NCBI GenBank assembly: GCA_018894105.1
Contig: CM032125.1
Coordinates: 34,147,032-34,211,031, forward strand
From: Jacaranda mimosifolia
Taxonomy: Eukaryota; Streptophyta; Magnoliopsida; Lamiales; Bignoniaceae
Reading direction: 5' to 3'
DNA: 64,000 nt
Shown here: piece by piece, positions 44,948-56,882 of the stretch
Layout: every line of letters begins with the position of its first letter
How positions within the stretch are numbered: position 1 is the first letter of the stretch
Translations under genes and position numbers: made by a program
The notes under the pieces: generated by a model
The model's input: only the letters and a program-made list of their open reading frames with translations
What the model was told of the DNA's origin: nothing
Databases searched by the model: none

Positions 44948-46293
44948 TTAATGGACACTTGTGGGATCAGCTGACTCCTGTGATTGCAGCATTGGAAAGA
45001 ATGTCCAGTTGTTCTGATGGCCTCCTAGTTCCTTTCGGACAGATTTGTCATTGGTCCACCACTCACAATCAATGGTGGATTTGTCTGACACTTCTCCCTT
45101 TGCATTGTTGAAATTGAAATCTTTGAACCCAGTGAAATGGTACGATGCTTCTGGTGACATTCCAATTCCTTCCCATCTAAAGCCCTCCCAGGAATGGCAT
45201 TCACACTTTCGCCATTACTATGTTCTCTACAACTATCTGCATTCTCTGTCGTTGAATCCTTCTGCTTGGTGGGTTCTGTTATTGCCTCCGGTGGCCTGAT
45301 GTGATTTGAGGCAAAGGGACTGTCTCTCTCACAACACAAATTGGAATATCTTCGCCAGTCAATTCAAATGAAACTCTATGATCAACTAAACCATCATCGT
45401 TTTGCAATTTCTGATCTGAGTTGGCAAGTGATGTCACTTCAGATATTTGGTTCTCCAGAAGGTACTGTCTCTAGAAGGAGGTTCTCCACAATTAGGTGTC
45501 AAAGATCCAGAATCTAGCCTTGAAAGCCCACCATTTGGGGTCAGAGTTCCAGAGCCTAGCCTTGATCCCCATCCATTTGGTGTCAATGATCCAGAACCAA
45601 CTCTTGAACCCCATTTATAATTAGAGAAGTGTTCATAGCCAATAAACTTGGGAGCTTCCCCCACGCGAGATTCAATAACTGGGTGTTTATCAGGGAAAGG
45701 TGAAGAGGTTCCAGAAGTAGAAATTGCTGAGCCTGGTGACTTGGCCACGAGGGCTTCCTCGGTATTGGTAAGGTTGGAATTCATACTGGGACAGTGAGTA
45801 TTTCAGATTCGTCCCACTGTTTCTCCGATTCTGAGCTAGTGATGAAGACAAAAGCTGAGCAAAAGGCACTTCTGGTGAGTCATTTGGACAGATTCAGGAG
45901 GTGGAGTAAAACAAGCAGTTGATGGTTCAGTGGTGAAGGTAGAAAACACGGGCGGTGAAAATAATTGAGTCTCATGTGCATATGGGCCAATAGTGAAAAT
46001 GGGTGCAGTCCCACCAGGAGAGTATGCATGAACAGAAAGGGATGCGAGGGAAAGTAAACCAGCAGGTGACTGAGTGGCAGATGGAAATCTGAATGGAGAA
46101 AGGAAGCAGGAGAAGGGGGAGGGTCTACGAAAGGCAACACAATGGTGGCTGATTGGTTCATATTTTCAACAACAGGAGCTACAGAAACTTGTGCAGTGGG
46201 TTCAGAAACAAAAACGGCATGACCAATTCGTTGGCTGTGCTTGTAAGAACCAAAACACCAGTAGATACTCCAGCAGCTTCCCCATCTTCTCTT
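44948..46293 (-). pseudogene. HRGP-family protein gene, frameshifted (unit B)
   Basis: A large exon starting after acceptor TTTTCACTCCAG at 46,293: KRRWGSCWSIYWCFGSYKHS, ENMNQSATIVLPFV, SPAGLLSLASLSVHAYSPGG, IGPYAHETQLFSPPVFSTF, PKFIGYEHFSNYKWGSRVGS, three SGSLTPNG-type repeats (45,620-45,480), then the GEVSDKS and NNWTFFPM C-terminus. This is the plant hydroxyproline-rich glycoprotein family (At5g52430-like), about 430-440 residues, of unestablished function. Frameshifts occur near 46,070, 45,860 and 45,760, another near 45,465, at least two between 45,340 and 45,100, and a 2-nt insertion before the stop that replaces the QSGVS tail. The first exon was not found upstream. Non-functional. Confidence 0.85.
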
Positions 46294-48739
46294 CTGGAGT
46301 GAAAATGTACAGCATTATTAGTTATTAGGCTTTGATTTTTCAGTGCTTTTTCAGCTTTTCTCCCTTCAAACAACTCATAATATAAAGTCATAATGGATAA
46401 CAAGCATACAGAGATCCGCAGCAAATGAAACTGATTTATAAAGTTACATCATTGGAAACAAATCTCAACATGAAGTTACTTTTATTCTATCTACAAACAG
46501 ACTCCGTAGCAGTTCACAAGGTTAAATAGCTCCATATGTTTAGCGAGGAACAGTCCTGATAGAAATTGATTAATTTGGGCAGCAAAACTGAAAATTTTAA
46601 CAAGAATAATTAGAGAGACAAGTTGCTGCTCATTCCAAATTTATGAGTAGCATTGGTACAGCAGGCTGTATGTCCTGGTCTTGTAGAACTACATGCAGTA
46701 AGCCGGCTCACACCCAAGCAAGATCACTGATGTCCTCATCAAGCCAACTTATTTTGTACCTCATTAGCCAATTTGGAGAACTTTAAGGCTCAATCCACTA
46801 ACTGAACTCCAGAATATATATACCATCTTCAGCATGCTTAGTAGTTTCTACGTCAGTATTCTTAATTGTATCAGTCAAAATTCAAATATTTAAGATCACT
46901 TCAAATCAAAATATTCTTAAAATTTAGAACACTCGATGGCGCCACCAAAAAACATCTTTACTTTTTTGTCTATAAAAATGCTCAAATCTCTACGAAAAAT
47001 AAATCGGACAACCAAATTTCACAAACTTAACAAAAATTCCAAATTACAATTATTTGGACAAAGACAACCAAGTGTGATAACTAAAATTTAACATCATTAA
47101 AAGCTAGGCCGCTATTTTGAAGATGGCCAAAATATTCCATACCAGGGGGAATGAGTTTAGTACTTGGCATGTGATTTAGGAAGAATTTTTCTTGGGAAAA
47201 TATTCTCATTTTAAAAAAAAAAAAAGAGGGAAAAGAAAAACCTTAACTCCACCAAAAAATTGTGTTTCAATTTGCAACATGTAATAACAGCTACAAACAC
47301 TAAGCAATTGTAATTATTTATTATTGAAAAGAATAAAGAAAAACACTAACCAATTGATAGAGTTGTCCTTTTGGCACTTTATTGATACATCCCCCATGTA
47401 AATTGTAATGTGATTATGAAGGTTTTGGATTGTGAAACTTGTGCCTTCACAAGAAGATATCTAATCACAAGATTTTGGAAATTATTAGCCTCTTGAGGCA
47501 CTAATGATGGATGAATTTTCTTGTTACCCTTTTTTAAACCTTAAGACCATATCGTTTTAATTTATATTATGATTATATTAAAAAAAATTATTTGGAGAAA
47601 AAAAATGAAAAATATGAAGGCACAAAAATTAAAGTATAAAATTACATCTTTTGAAGTATTAAAAAAAATTCTTAATTTTCTTTTAATTAAAATTCAAGAT
47701 CCAAATATTAAGTCCACCTATTCATACATTTAGGCACAAATAGCATTTTCATGGTCGAGAGTTGTTTCCCCATTTTTAGCTTCTAGGAATTAAGTTTGAA
47801 AGCTCTAGAATAAAAATATCTACTAAATGATACAATTATAATTTTTTGAAATCTTTTATATATATAAGATTATATATATATATATATTCTTTTTAACGCA
47901 AGTCAGTCGATACCAATCATCAATCAATATTTTACAATAATAATCTATCAATAAAAGAGTAAATGACTGCACACCCAAAACCCCAAAAATTTTAGACATC
48001 AATGTTGTGACGACATCAAGACAAATTTTTTAGTAAGTAGAAACACATTATGATTTACTAGCAATTCGACACATTTGATACATATGCTAAATCTCTTAAT
48101 AGTATAAAAATAAATAAAAATTTTATTTTTATACAATATTACTTTTTCATAATGTTAATTTATTTATTTAAATTTTTAATAATAACAAATCATGATAAAA
48201 TGATAATTATGGATTACAAAATAATTAGATTATAAATGATAATTGTAGCATAATTATAGTTATCACGATATAAAAGAGTTTGGTATTTTATAAATAGTAT
48301 AAATAACGAAGTAGGTCAGATTGGGCGTTGCCCAACTCATTGAGCCAGGAGAACTAGAATGACACTGGGCCTTCGATTGCCTGAACTACATCAGTTTCAC
48401 ACTCGTCAAGACTACACTACTAATCCAATTACAACTATCTATTTATTCATTAAAAAATGATAAAATAAAAACAAAAACGAAAAAATTCAATACCCCCTCA
48501 GTCAGATAACATAGCTATCAACTCAATTTATATTTGATAGTTTTAATGTGCTATTAATTTGTGTTATTTTAGTACTTACCTTGATAATTCCGAACGTACA
48601 AATAAATAAATAATCCATTCTCAATTTGCATGAACAAAAAAATTCAAAGTGAAACAATACAGAAATCCTTTACATTTCTGTCTTTCTTCTGCATTTCAAA
48701 ATTTACAACACATATCTTAATATTGAGTATGGAGCAATA
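46294..48739. other. Region between HRGP and LSI2-like pseudogenes
   Basis: No exon recognised. Probably HRGP intron 1 or promoter DNA, plus intergenic sequence. AT microsatellite at about 47,864-47,887. It lies within the segment missing from unit A. Confidence 0.55.
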
Positions 48740-49636
48740 TCACCCTCTCACAAGGGTCAAACAAATGGCAGTTAATAAGCGTGGATGGTACGCCAAACTT
48801 GAGATGGCTCCAGAACAACAGGTTGTAGCCAAAGTATTGAGCCCGACGAGCCTGCTCACAGAAAGTTGGCAACCGATCCCAAGAGGGAGAGGTTCCCAGC
48901 CACGGTGCTGACCCAAGCCAAGATCAGCCATGCTTTCTGCTCGCTTGCAGGAGATATTGCAGCTGCTGAGGTTGCCACTCGAGCGCCAAGGAGGAGGACT
49001 GGAGAACAAGGAGAAGCATAAATGGTTTAACTTTCAAATTCTTGCTTGTGCAATGGCTATCAAAGAATGCTGTACTAATTTTCTCCCAAAAGATGCAATC
49101 AAAAAGAACTCTTCGTCATTTTATATTACGTTTAGATCAAGGGTTTTAGTGAAGAAAAAGAAAAGCGAAAATATGAAGATGCGAAACCTAAAGCATAAAG
49201 TCACATAAGACAAAATATGAAAAAAAGTTTTCCCTACCATTTTCGTCATTAAAATCCAAAGTTCAAACATAAAGTTAATGGTGGCTTGGATTATGATGCG
49301 TCTTCAATTTTCATGAGCTATAAAGGGTATATGCTAAAAGAATCAACTTTCTTTTCTTTAACATGCCTTTATGGTCTCATGCCCTTAGTACTTTGGATGT
49401 CCTTTGGATGCAAGAATTTGGTCTGGGTCGGATTAATTGTCATTGAAAATTGAATAAATCTATGCTGTCTCTTTAGTTCAACCAAAGTCGAGCTGCATAA
49501 ACAATTCTACCACTTCTATCTTTCCTATGCATCAAATGTTCATGTTCAAGAAATTTGCTAATTCTACACTTTGCCAGATAGCATATAAAAGCATACGGGC
49601 GCAAAAAAGTAGCAAGATAGAAAGCCAACAACATAC

Positions 49637-49696
49637 CTGTAGGTACATTAGAAGCCAAATTTATACCTGTAGGTACATTAGAAGTCAAATTTGAGA
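49637..49696 (-). repeat. 30-bp tandem duplication covering an exon end and its splice donor
   Basis: Two copies of a 30-bp unit containing CTTCTAATGTACCTACAGGT, differing at one or two bases. Each contains the SNVPT codons and a GT donor, so the LSI2-like pseudogene has two candidate donors 30 nt apart (after 49,667 and 49,637 on the minus strand). Confidence 0.85.
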
Positions 49697-50027
49697 GAAC
49701 GATTATAACAGCTGCTAAAACTGCTGTTCCATCGATATGATTTATTTTTGCATAGGGCTCCATGAATTCCCATAACGCACTTGGAATTCCCGTTTTGTTG
49801 AAGCCGTCGACTGTAATAAACATTCCGCAAAAGAATATCAAGAGCGAATAGGATACCTGGATATTTAAGATAAACCATATTAATAATCCTGCAGGTACTA
49901 TCAATGATTTCATGATATAAATGAATCTTTGAAACTGATATCACCTTTTCTTCCTTTTGAACCATCTTTATTTGAATTAAATGCAGCAAAAGAATATCCA
50001 ATAATGGTATTTTTCATTCAATCATTG

Positions 50028-50368
50028 GAGCCAGTTTGGTTTCATTTTCAATTCCCATTTTCATATTTTTTACTATTTCAAAAATAAAACAATCATTTTA
50101 TATACATTTTCATCCAAAATCAATTTCATTTTCATTTTCAAAACACATTTTTCAATAACATCTATATCTTCTCTTTGTATACCATTATTTCTATCTCTAT
50201 CCACCTACAAGCTATTAAAATCAGCATAATCATTATATTTTCAACATTTCATCCAAATACAAACTCATTTTCAACTCACTTCCATTGACTAACTTTTTAA
50301 ATTTTAGAAATAATGAAAATGAAAATGAAAATGAGAATTAGAAATGGAAATAAAACCAAACGGGCACT
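50028..50368. mobile_element. MITE-like inverted-repeat element inside the LSI2-like pseudogene
   Basis: Left end GAGCCAGTTTGGTTTCATTT and right end, inverted, AGTGCCCGTTTGGTTTTATT. The interior is rich in CATTTT/AAAATG. About 340 bp, non-coding. It occupies the part of the pseudogene where an internal coding segment is missing. No clear target duplication was found. Confidence 0.6.
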
Positions 50369-51855
50369 AGAGCGTAGAAAGTTTCTCTCAATTGTGATTT
50401 TGGAGAATATAATTTTAAAATCCAACAAGATTAGAATTTTTAATAAGCTCGACAAAAGTCCTTTGACAGTTAAGTAATTTTTACACTTTTGAGTGAAGGT
50501 AAATAAGTACAAAATGGTAAAAACATCAAACATTGCATACTTCCAAGAGAAAAATATGAAACTATTTATAGTGATAGATGACTGATTGGCTGTGTTTAAT
50601 TAGCTTTATTTGCGCGGTCCAATTATTATAAAATTCAACAACCCTTTTTTCAACTCATCTATTAGGAATTAAGATTGTAACAGACCCACCAACAAAGATA
50701 CCAGCATTCCCAAGGTAACAAAACAAACACATGCTTTCCACAAAACCCTTTTCCACTTCTTGGAAAATCCTAACTTTTCTTCCGCAAATCCTATAAAACT
50801 GTCATATTTGACTGCTCCATTCACAGAGGGGCTCCTCTTTGAAGATATAGGTCCAGAATTTCCAACTTCTTTCGAAGCATCTGAATTTCGTGTTGATTCA
50901 AGCCCCATACTAGGAACCTTCTTAATTTCACTTTCACTGAGATTCCTGTAGTCCCTTAGTCCCTCAATCTGATCTGTGTGACGATTGACATTAGGAGAGC
51001 TTTGAATGCTATTGCTTTCTGTCGAATTACCAAGATTCCTGAGGTCGACTCTACTTGATTTGTGTAACCATTGACATTAGGAGAGCTCTGGATATCCATG
51101 GATTCCAGGTTAGCATGTAATTCTTGAGAATTTAGGGACGTCAGATGTGATATTGTAGCAGGTGAAAACCGATGAGAAATTACATCATCTTCACCAACAA
51201 CTTCCACAGCAGCATCTTCTTCATCTTTTTGAACAGACAACAACTTCCAATACATACATAGGAGGATCAAAACATTGACACACACTCCCACGAGCATCAT
51301 GGGAAAAAAGACGAATAAAAATCTACCGAAACTAATCTTACTTTGGACAGCAATAACTAAGTTTTGGGGATTGCCTACGGGCGTTGCTGATGATCCTATG
51401 TTTGCACTTGAGGCAAGGGCTAGTAGAAATGGATGAGGTGGGAGATTCTGTTGCCTTGCTATCTTCAATACAAACTCAGTCAAAACAACACAAGAAGTAT
51501 TATTGGTGAAAAGGACACTACAAATTGCAGAAATCAAACAGATTCAGCAAAGTAAGTCCTTAGCTCCTTTGCTTCTCCATAGCAATTTGCCCAAATACTT
51601 AAACATATCTCCCCTTTCAAGATAAACTCTAACTACCATAGTCCCAAATAGTAGGCCGAGGATTGGAAGATCAATAGCAGCATAAGCTTGATCCGGAGTT
51701 ACGACCCGAAAAGGTACCATAAGCATAGCTCCAAGGAGAGAACCTGCAGTCCGCCCAATGAGCAAGAATGGGACAGCAGGGAAAACAGCCAATACCCAGA
51801 ATATAACAAAGGCAATTGAGCCAAGAACCACTTTTACAGTAGGAGCCATAGCCAT

Positions 51856-52899
51856 TTTTTACAGCTTAAACAAAATATACCAAGTCTATTAACTTATTAA
51901 GCAATTCAGATCTTCAGCAACCAGGATTCAATACTTCCCCCAATTCATATCTATCCTCCAAAATAGGAAGATGGACAAAATAAAATCTTAAAAGACTTCA
52001 TCCTGACAACCTCAAATCACATTAGCTACAATGCTGTGAGAATTCGAAGTCCCAGCAAAGTAATTCAGTGCAGAAGCCCATGCCAAATCTGAAAGCCCAT
52101 GAAAAGTGATTCATAAGATATCAAGTAACACTAACAGTTAGAAAGAATTCTTCTACTGCATTTTCTGGGCTGCTGCCGATCTTTAACGGAAGTTCAATTT
52201 CCTGAAATACTTTTATTAAGCTTAATATACAATAAATACCCAAATTCTATTAGACCTCAACAAGAGAATAAATCATCAAATGTGCAAGAATTTCAGTAAG
52301 AAATTGAAGTCATACAAATGACTAATCATTAAACTCAAGTATATATCCTCAAGCCCAGATAATGATTACATCAATTTGGCAACATCAGAATTTAAAGTGA
52401 AATTCATGAACAAATCAAAGCAACCCGTAAGGAAATTAAATAATATTGGAATACAGAATCACCTGAACCTGGGAAAAAAAGGAACTTTTTCACATTGGAA
52501 CTTAGCCAAATAGGTTGGAACTCAAAAGGGTGGTCATATTGTCATTTTAGTGGCATAATAATTACCATTTCTTGATGACTTCTGATGCTGATTAAATACT
52601 TTGGACTATTTTGCCTCTATGGGTGGATAGATTTAGCCATTTCAGGAATATGTATGAAATTAATAAAAGTCGTTGAATAATACAATACACACGTGGCTTT
52701 GGCTTGTTACTGGTGACAAGCTATTCAGAACACGTCAGAGTACACGTGATGACGATTATCTTGGCTGCTTCATGTCAATGTGTTATATTAGACGCTAGCT
52801 CGGCCTTTTTACGGTCGGATAGAAATCGTACCTATCGAATTAATCTAAGTCATTAATTATGTAAAAAAAAATTATAATTTTAAAATAAATATAAGTTAA
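51856..52899 (-). promoter_or_regulatory. LSI2-like 5' flank with two G-boxes
   Basis: Upstream of the pseudogene start. Perfect CACGTG at 52,690-52,695 and 52,743-52,748, with ACACGTCAG between them: a cluster of ACGT-core elements about 0.84-0.89 kb upstream of the ATG. ACGT cores suggest bZIP or ABA-type control of the ancestral gene. No coding sequence recognised. Confidence 0.45.
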
Positions 52900-53412
52900 A
52901 TAAAATTTAAAAGACGAACTTAATCCTAAGACTATATTAGATTATAATGTATTAGACTAGCTTTTTTCATATAAAAAATTTACTATTTCAAGTAGCTACA
53001 TCTTCATAATTATTGCATATTTATTATTTAAAAATAATAAATAAAAAATATATTAATATTTTTTAATATAAAAATAAAGGATTGTTGCTACTTTAAGTAG
53101 CGACTCCCTTAAAAAATATTAAACAAAAATATTATTTATAAGTAAATATATATTATTTATATAAAATTTAAAAGACGAATTTAATCCTAAGACTGTATTA
53201 GACTATAATGTATCAGACTAGCTTTTTTCACATAAAAAATATAAAAATTTTGCTATTTCAAATATCTACATCTTCATAATTATTGTAAATTTATTACTTA
53301 AAAATAATAAATATAAAATATATCAATATTTTTTAATATAAAAGTACAGCGTTGTTGCCACTTCAAGTAGCGACTCCCTTAAAAAATATTAAACAAAAAT
53401 ATTATTTATATA
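52900..53412. repeat. Tandem duplication, ~260-bp unit, two copies
   Basis: Both copies (52,900-53,160 and 53,161-53,412) start with AAATTTAAAAGACGAA, contain GTAGCGACTCCCTTAAAAAA and end CAAAAATATTATTTATA. Non-coding, in the segment missing from unit A. Confidence 0.85.
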
Positions 53413-56261
53413 CATATAGATATATTATTATATATAAATATATATATATACAAAGCAATGAGGGTAGACAGAGCTTAGGTAAGCAAAATTAATGGGCTTT
53501 ACTTATTATTTTTTAAGGTGCTGCTGATTTGACAAGCGACACATTCTTTCCTTTGTTTTTTCCAAATTTTATTTTAAAATTATATTATTTTATTTAAATT
53601 TTAATTAATTTTTGAAAAGGTTGGAATCTAGTACTACTTCAAAAAATTATACTCTTGATTTTAAATCTTATAATTAATTTTAAAAAATTCAAAAATAGAT
53701 ATTAGTTATAAAATGAATCTTGAGAAAAGTAATTTAATTTTAAAATTCATAATTAGTGTAATTTTCTAATGATAAACTTTACAAATGAGGACAAAATTTA
53801 AATATATAATTAAATATTATTTTTTATTTTATTAAAATAAATATATATTTATTACTTTTTTTTTTAATTAATTTCGAGTTCGAGCTCATAGTATTTACAA
53901 CTCATTAGACATTTTGACCTTAATTGATCTAAGCAGAATTTTGAGCTCCATTAAGTCAAGCGAACTTAAAATATTGATCTCATCGAGCTTAAGTCTAATA
54001 GATATATATACACACACACACACACACCCCCATTGAGCTCAAGTTCAAATTTTCTCTCAAACTCAGATTGATTGTGCTCCATTGCCCCTTATTAAAAACT
54101 AAATATTAGGAAAAAATGAAAATATGATCAAGTAGATGAATATAAATTAAATACTACTCAACATATCAAAATTTAGTATTTAAAAATCTAAAATATGTGA
54201 AAACACTTAAAAAATGTAAATTTGATCTATATAAAATAAATTTGAAATTTATTTTGATTTACGATATGTTGACAAAACTCAAAATTTTCTTACATAGAAA
54301 AGACTAAATAAGGTTATACACATTATAAAAAAATAAAATAAAATATTATATTAAAGAAGAATGAAAATATATCTATCCTGAAAAATAAAAATGAATGAAA
54401 AGAATAAAGCACAAGATAGATTGGCTAAAGGTGGTCGGAACAACTTAGAATTTTCAAATTTTAAAATTATTTTATACTAAGAGAGGATGATCATAGATAG
54501 GTTATAAAAAATATAAAAATTTTAGTATTTTTTTTTCTTTTTTCTTTTTTTTTACTTAAATGTCAACAAAGCCAGACAGAAAAATATGTTTTATTTAACT
54601 ATTTTATTATTTGTTATTTAGTGCATAGAAACTATTTACATTGATTATTTTATAAAAAAAATCAAAAATAAAAAATACAATATTCACAAATCAGACTTTA
54701 TATAGAAAAACACTGCATCAAAAATAAATTAACACACTCATTTTTTTGAAAGACACAACTAAATAACCATCTTTTTGATAGTCTTTGGATTTCACTTTAT
54801 AGCTGGGGGCAAGACAATAATTTTGTATAAAAAATTCATTCTATTGATTTTCATGAATTGTTTTTTTTTTCCAAATATGTCACAAACAAATACAATGATA
54901 TGCATTAAATTTTTTCAATGAAATATGAAAGAATAATCTTTAATTTTTAAATATTATATTTCACAATAATATTCATTTTATTCATATCATTAAAAATAAA
55001 AAATTTAATAATTAAGAGAGGATTTGTTATTTAGGAATATAAAATGAATTTTATTTGAAAATATTAATCATTATCAGAGATAATTTTCAATGTCTAAATT
55101 TATAAAGTATCCATAAATTACAAATAGTTGAAATTTTAAAAAAGTAACCAAGGAATATTAAGAAAAATTGAGCACAACATTTTTATTCGATATATTTTTT
55201 TAAAATTATAAATGAGCAAGTAAATTTTGTAAAACATAAATTGTTCCTTTCGAGGAAAGTATGTAGAAAAAACTATTTTAAAATATCATTAATATTTTTT
55301 CCTTTCAAACTTAAAAATAAAAATAAAAACACACCAAAACTTGTGTTAACAGTATACTTAATTTTGAACTCTCAATTCATAATAAATAAGATTGGGATCC
55401 AACATTTCAAATGTTGACCTTCATCTTGGAAAACTTAAAACATAAGTTGGCATTTGAGATGCCGAGATCATTTTGATTTTCATAATACATACATATATAT
55501 ATATATAGAGAAAATTATAATATTACTTTTTAATTTAATTTGAAACACATTTAATATAATATATTAATTTAATATTATAACAAAGAATTAAATATTTGTG
55601 AATTGGTAGTTATGTTTTCATAATGTTGTGTTTAATTTATAAAATAATTATGTAATTATTAACAAAATGAAGTTAGTAGAATCTATCAAAAAATAAAAAT
55701 ATATTTGTGACCCGATTTGAAAGTAGAGTTAAGGTTTTTACTACAATCAACGAATTTAATGAATTTTTAGCTTAGGAAGCATTTACATAGAGTTAAAGTT
55801 CTCTATTTTTCGCCTATGATTTTTTGTTTTTCATTTGATTTTAAATTTTGGTAATTATAGTGATTAAATTTTTTGTAGACTTCGGCCCGCTTAAATTCAG
55901 ATGTTCATTTTATTTATTTAATTTATTCTTAGAGCTAATTTTTGCCTTTTACCTCCAAAGACATAGTTTGCCATATTAATTTATAATTTATAATTAATTA
56001 TTATAAAAGTCAAGTATATCTTTTGTAAATTTTTTCAAATGAAACTTAATTTAAAACATTTTTCTATAGATAACGACTAAATATTTAATGAAACTATTAT
56101 AATTTGAGTGTCAACAAATCAAATTTTACATATAATATATTAAAAGTAAATGATTAAATATGATGTATATTAATTTTAAAATTATATTAATTTTAAAATA
56201 AATTTACGCACTAAAAGAAAAGGTGTAGTAATGTGGAATAACAACACCTCAATTCTTAATA

Positions 56262-56266
<5 letters not shown>
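53413..56266. other. AT-rich intergenic DNA
   Basis: No gene seen. A (CA)n tract is at 54,011-54,027. From 55,272 onward it matches 26,839 onward in unit A. Confidence 0.7.
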
Positions 56267-56307
<41 letters not shown>

Positions 56308-56380
56308 ATATATACACACACACACATTGTATGTGTCTGTGTGCGCGTGTGTGTGTGTGTGTGTGCATATATATATATAT
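56267..56380. repeat. (CT)n, (CA)n, (GT)n, (AT)n compound microsatellite
   Basis: Successive CT, CA, GT and AT tracts. Counterpart of 27,788-27,900, but longer and differently arranged. Confidence 0.9.
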
Positions 56381-56882
56381 ATAATATACCTTGTATTTTG
56401 TCCTTTTCTATTTGCTTGCTAGAGTCACCTGACTCTAAATTAATCAGAAGGAGCATTTATTGTTTAACTTTTGAATAGAGATAACATAGTCATTATATTT
56501 AGTTATGTATTGTCAACATCATTTATATAATTATACAAAATAATAGATGGCAAGACTTTGTTGGCTCTTTTGGTAGGTACGACTCTACCGGACGGTAGAA
56601 AACCCCTTGTTAGCCCGTAAGTTGCGCCGGCCCACCGAGCGATAAGTTTAAATTTTTATCTTATTTAATTTTAACCATTGTTTAACTAAATATAAATATT
56701 TTTTATAAATATTACAAATATAATAATTAAAAAATTAAGAATTTTATTGATATAATACGATTGATGATGTAAATGAGATAAAATAATATTTTATATGAAT
56801 ATAGTTTATGTATCATTAGATCAAATCCCATTCATTAATATATTTCTATACAAAAATAAAATTAAATGTCAAATAACTTTAT

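Larger units (their letters stand above)
48740..51855 (-). pseudogene. LSI2-like silicon/anion efflux transporter, decayed
   Basis: Membrane transporter of the ArsB/NhaD permease group; LSI2 exports silicon from root cells. N-terminus 51,855: [20 protein letters not shown], then [38 protein letters not shown] and ALASSANIGSSATP(V)GNPQN. An in-frame TGA lies at 51,544 where relatives have Arg (CGA). A frameshift lies near 51,020, in a linker with a duplicated SSPNVN segment. The part encoding roughly NMSWTAITAAL...DFKDA is missing (a stop follows at 50,669). Exon 49,856-49,667: [20 protein letters not shown]...SNVPT, with a 30-bp duplication of its end including the donor. Last exon 48,998-48,740: [35 protein letters not shown], with two frameshifts. 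No unit A copy. Confidence 0.88.
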
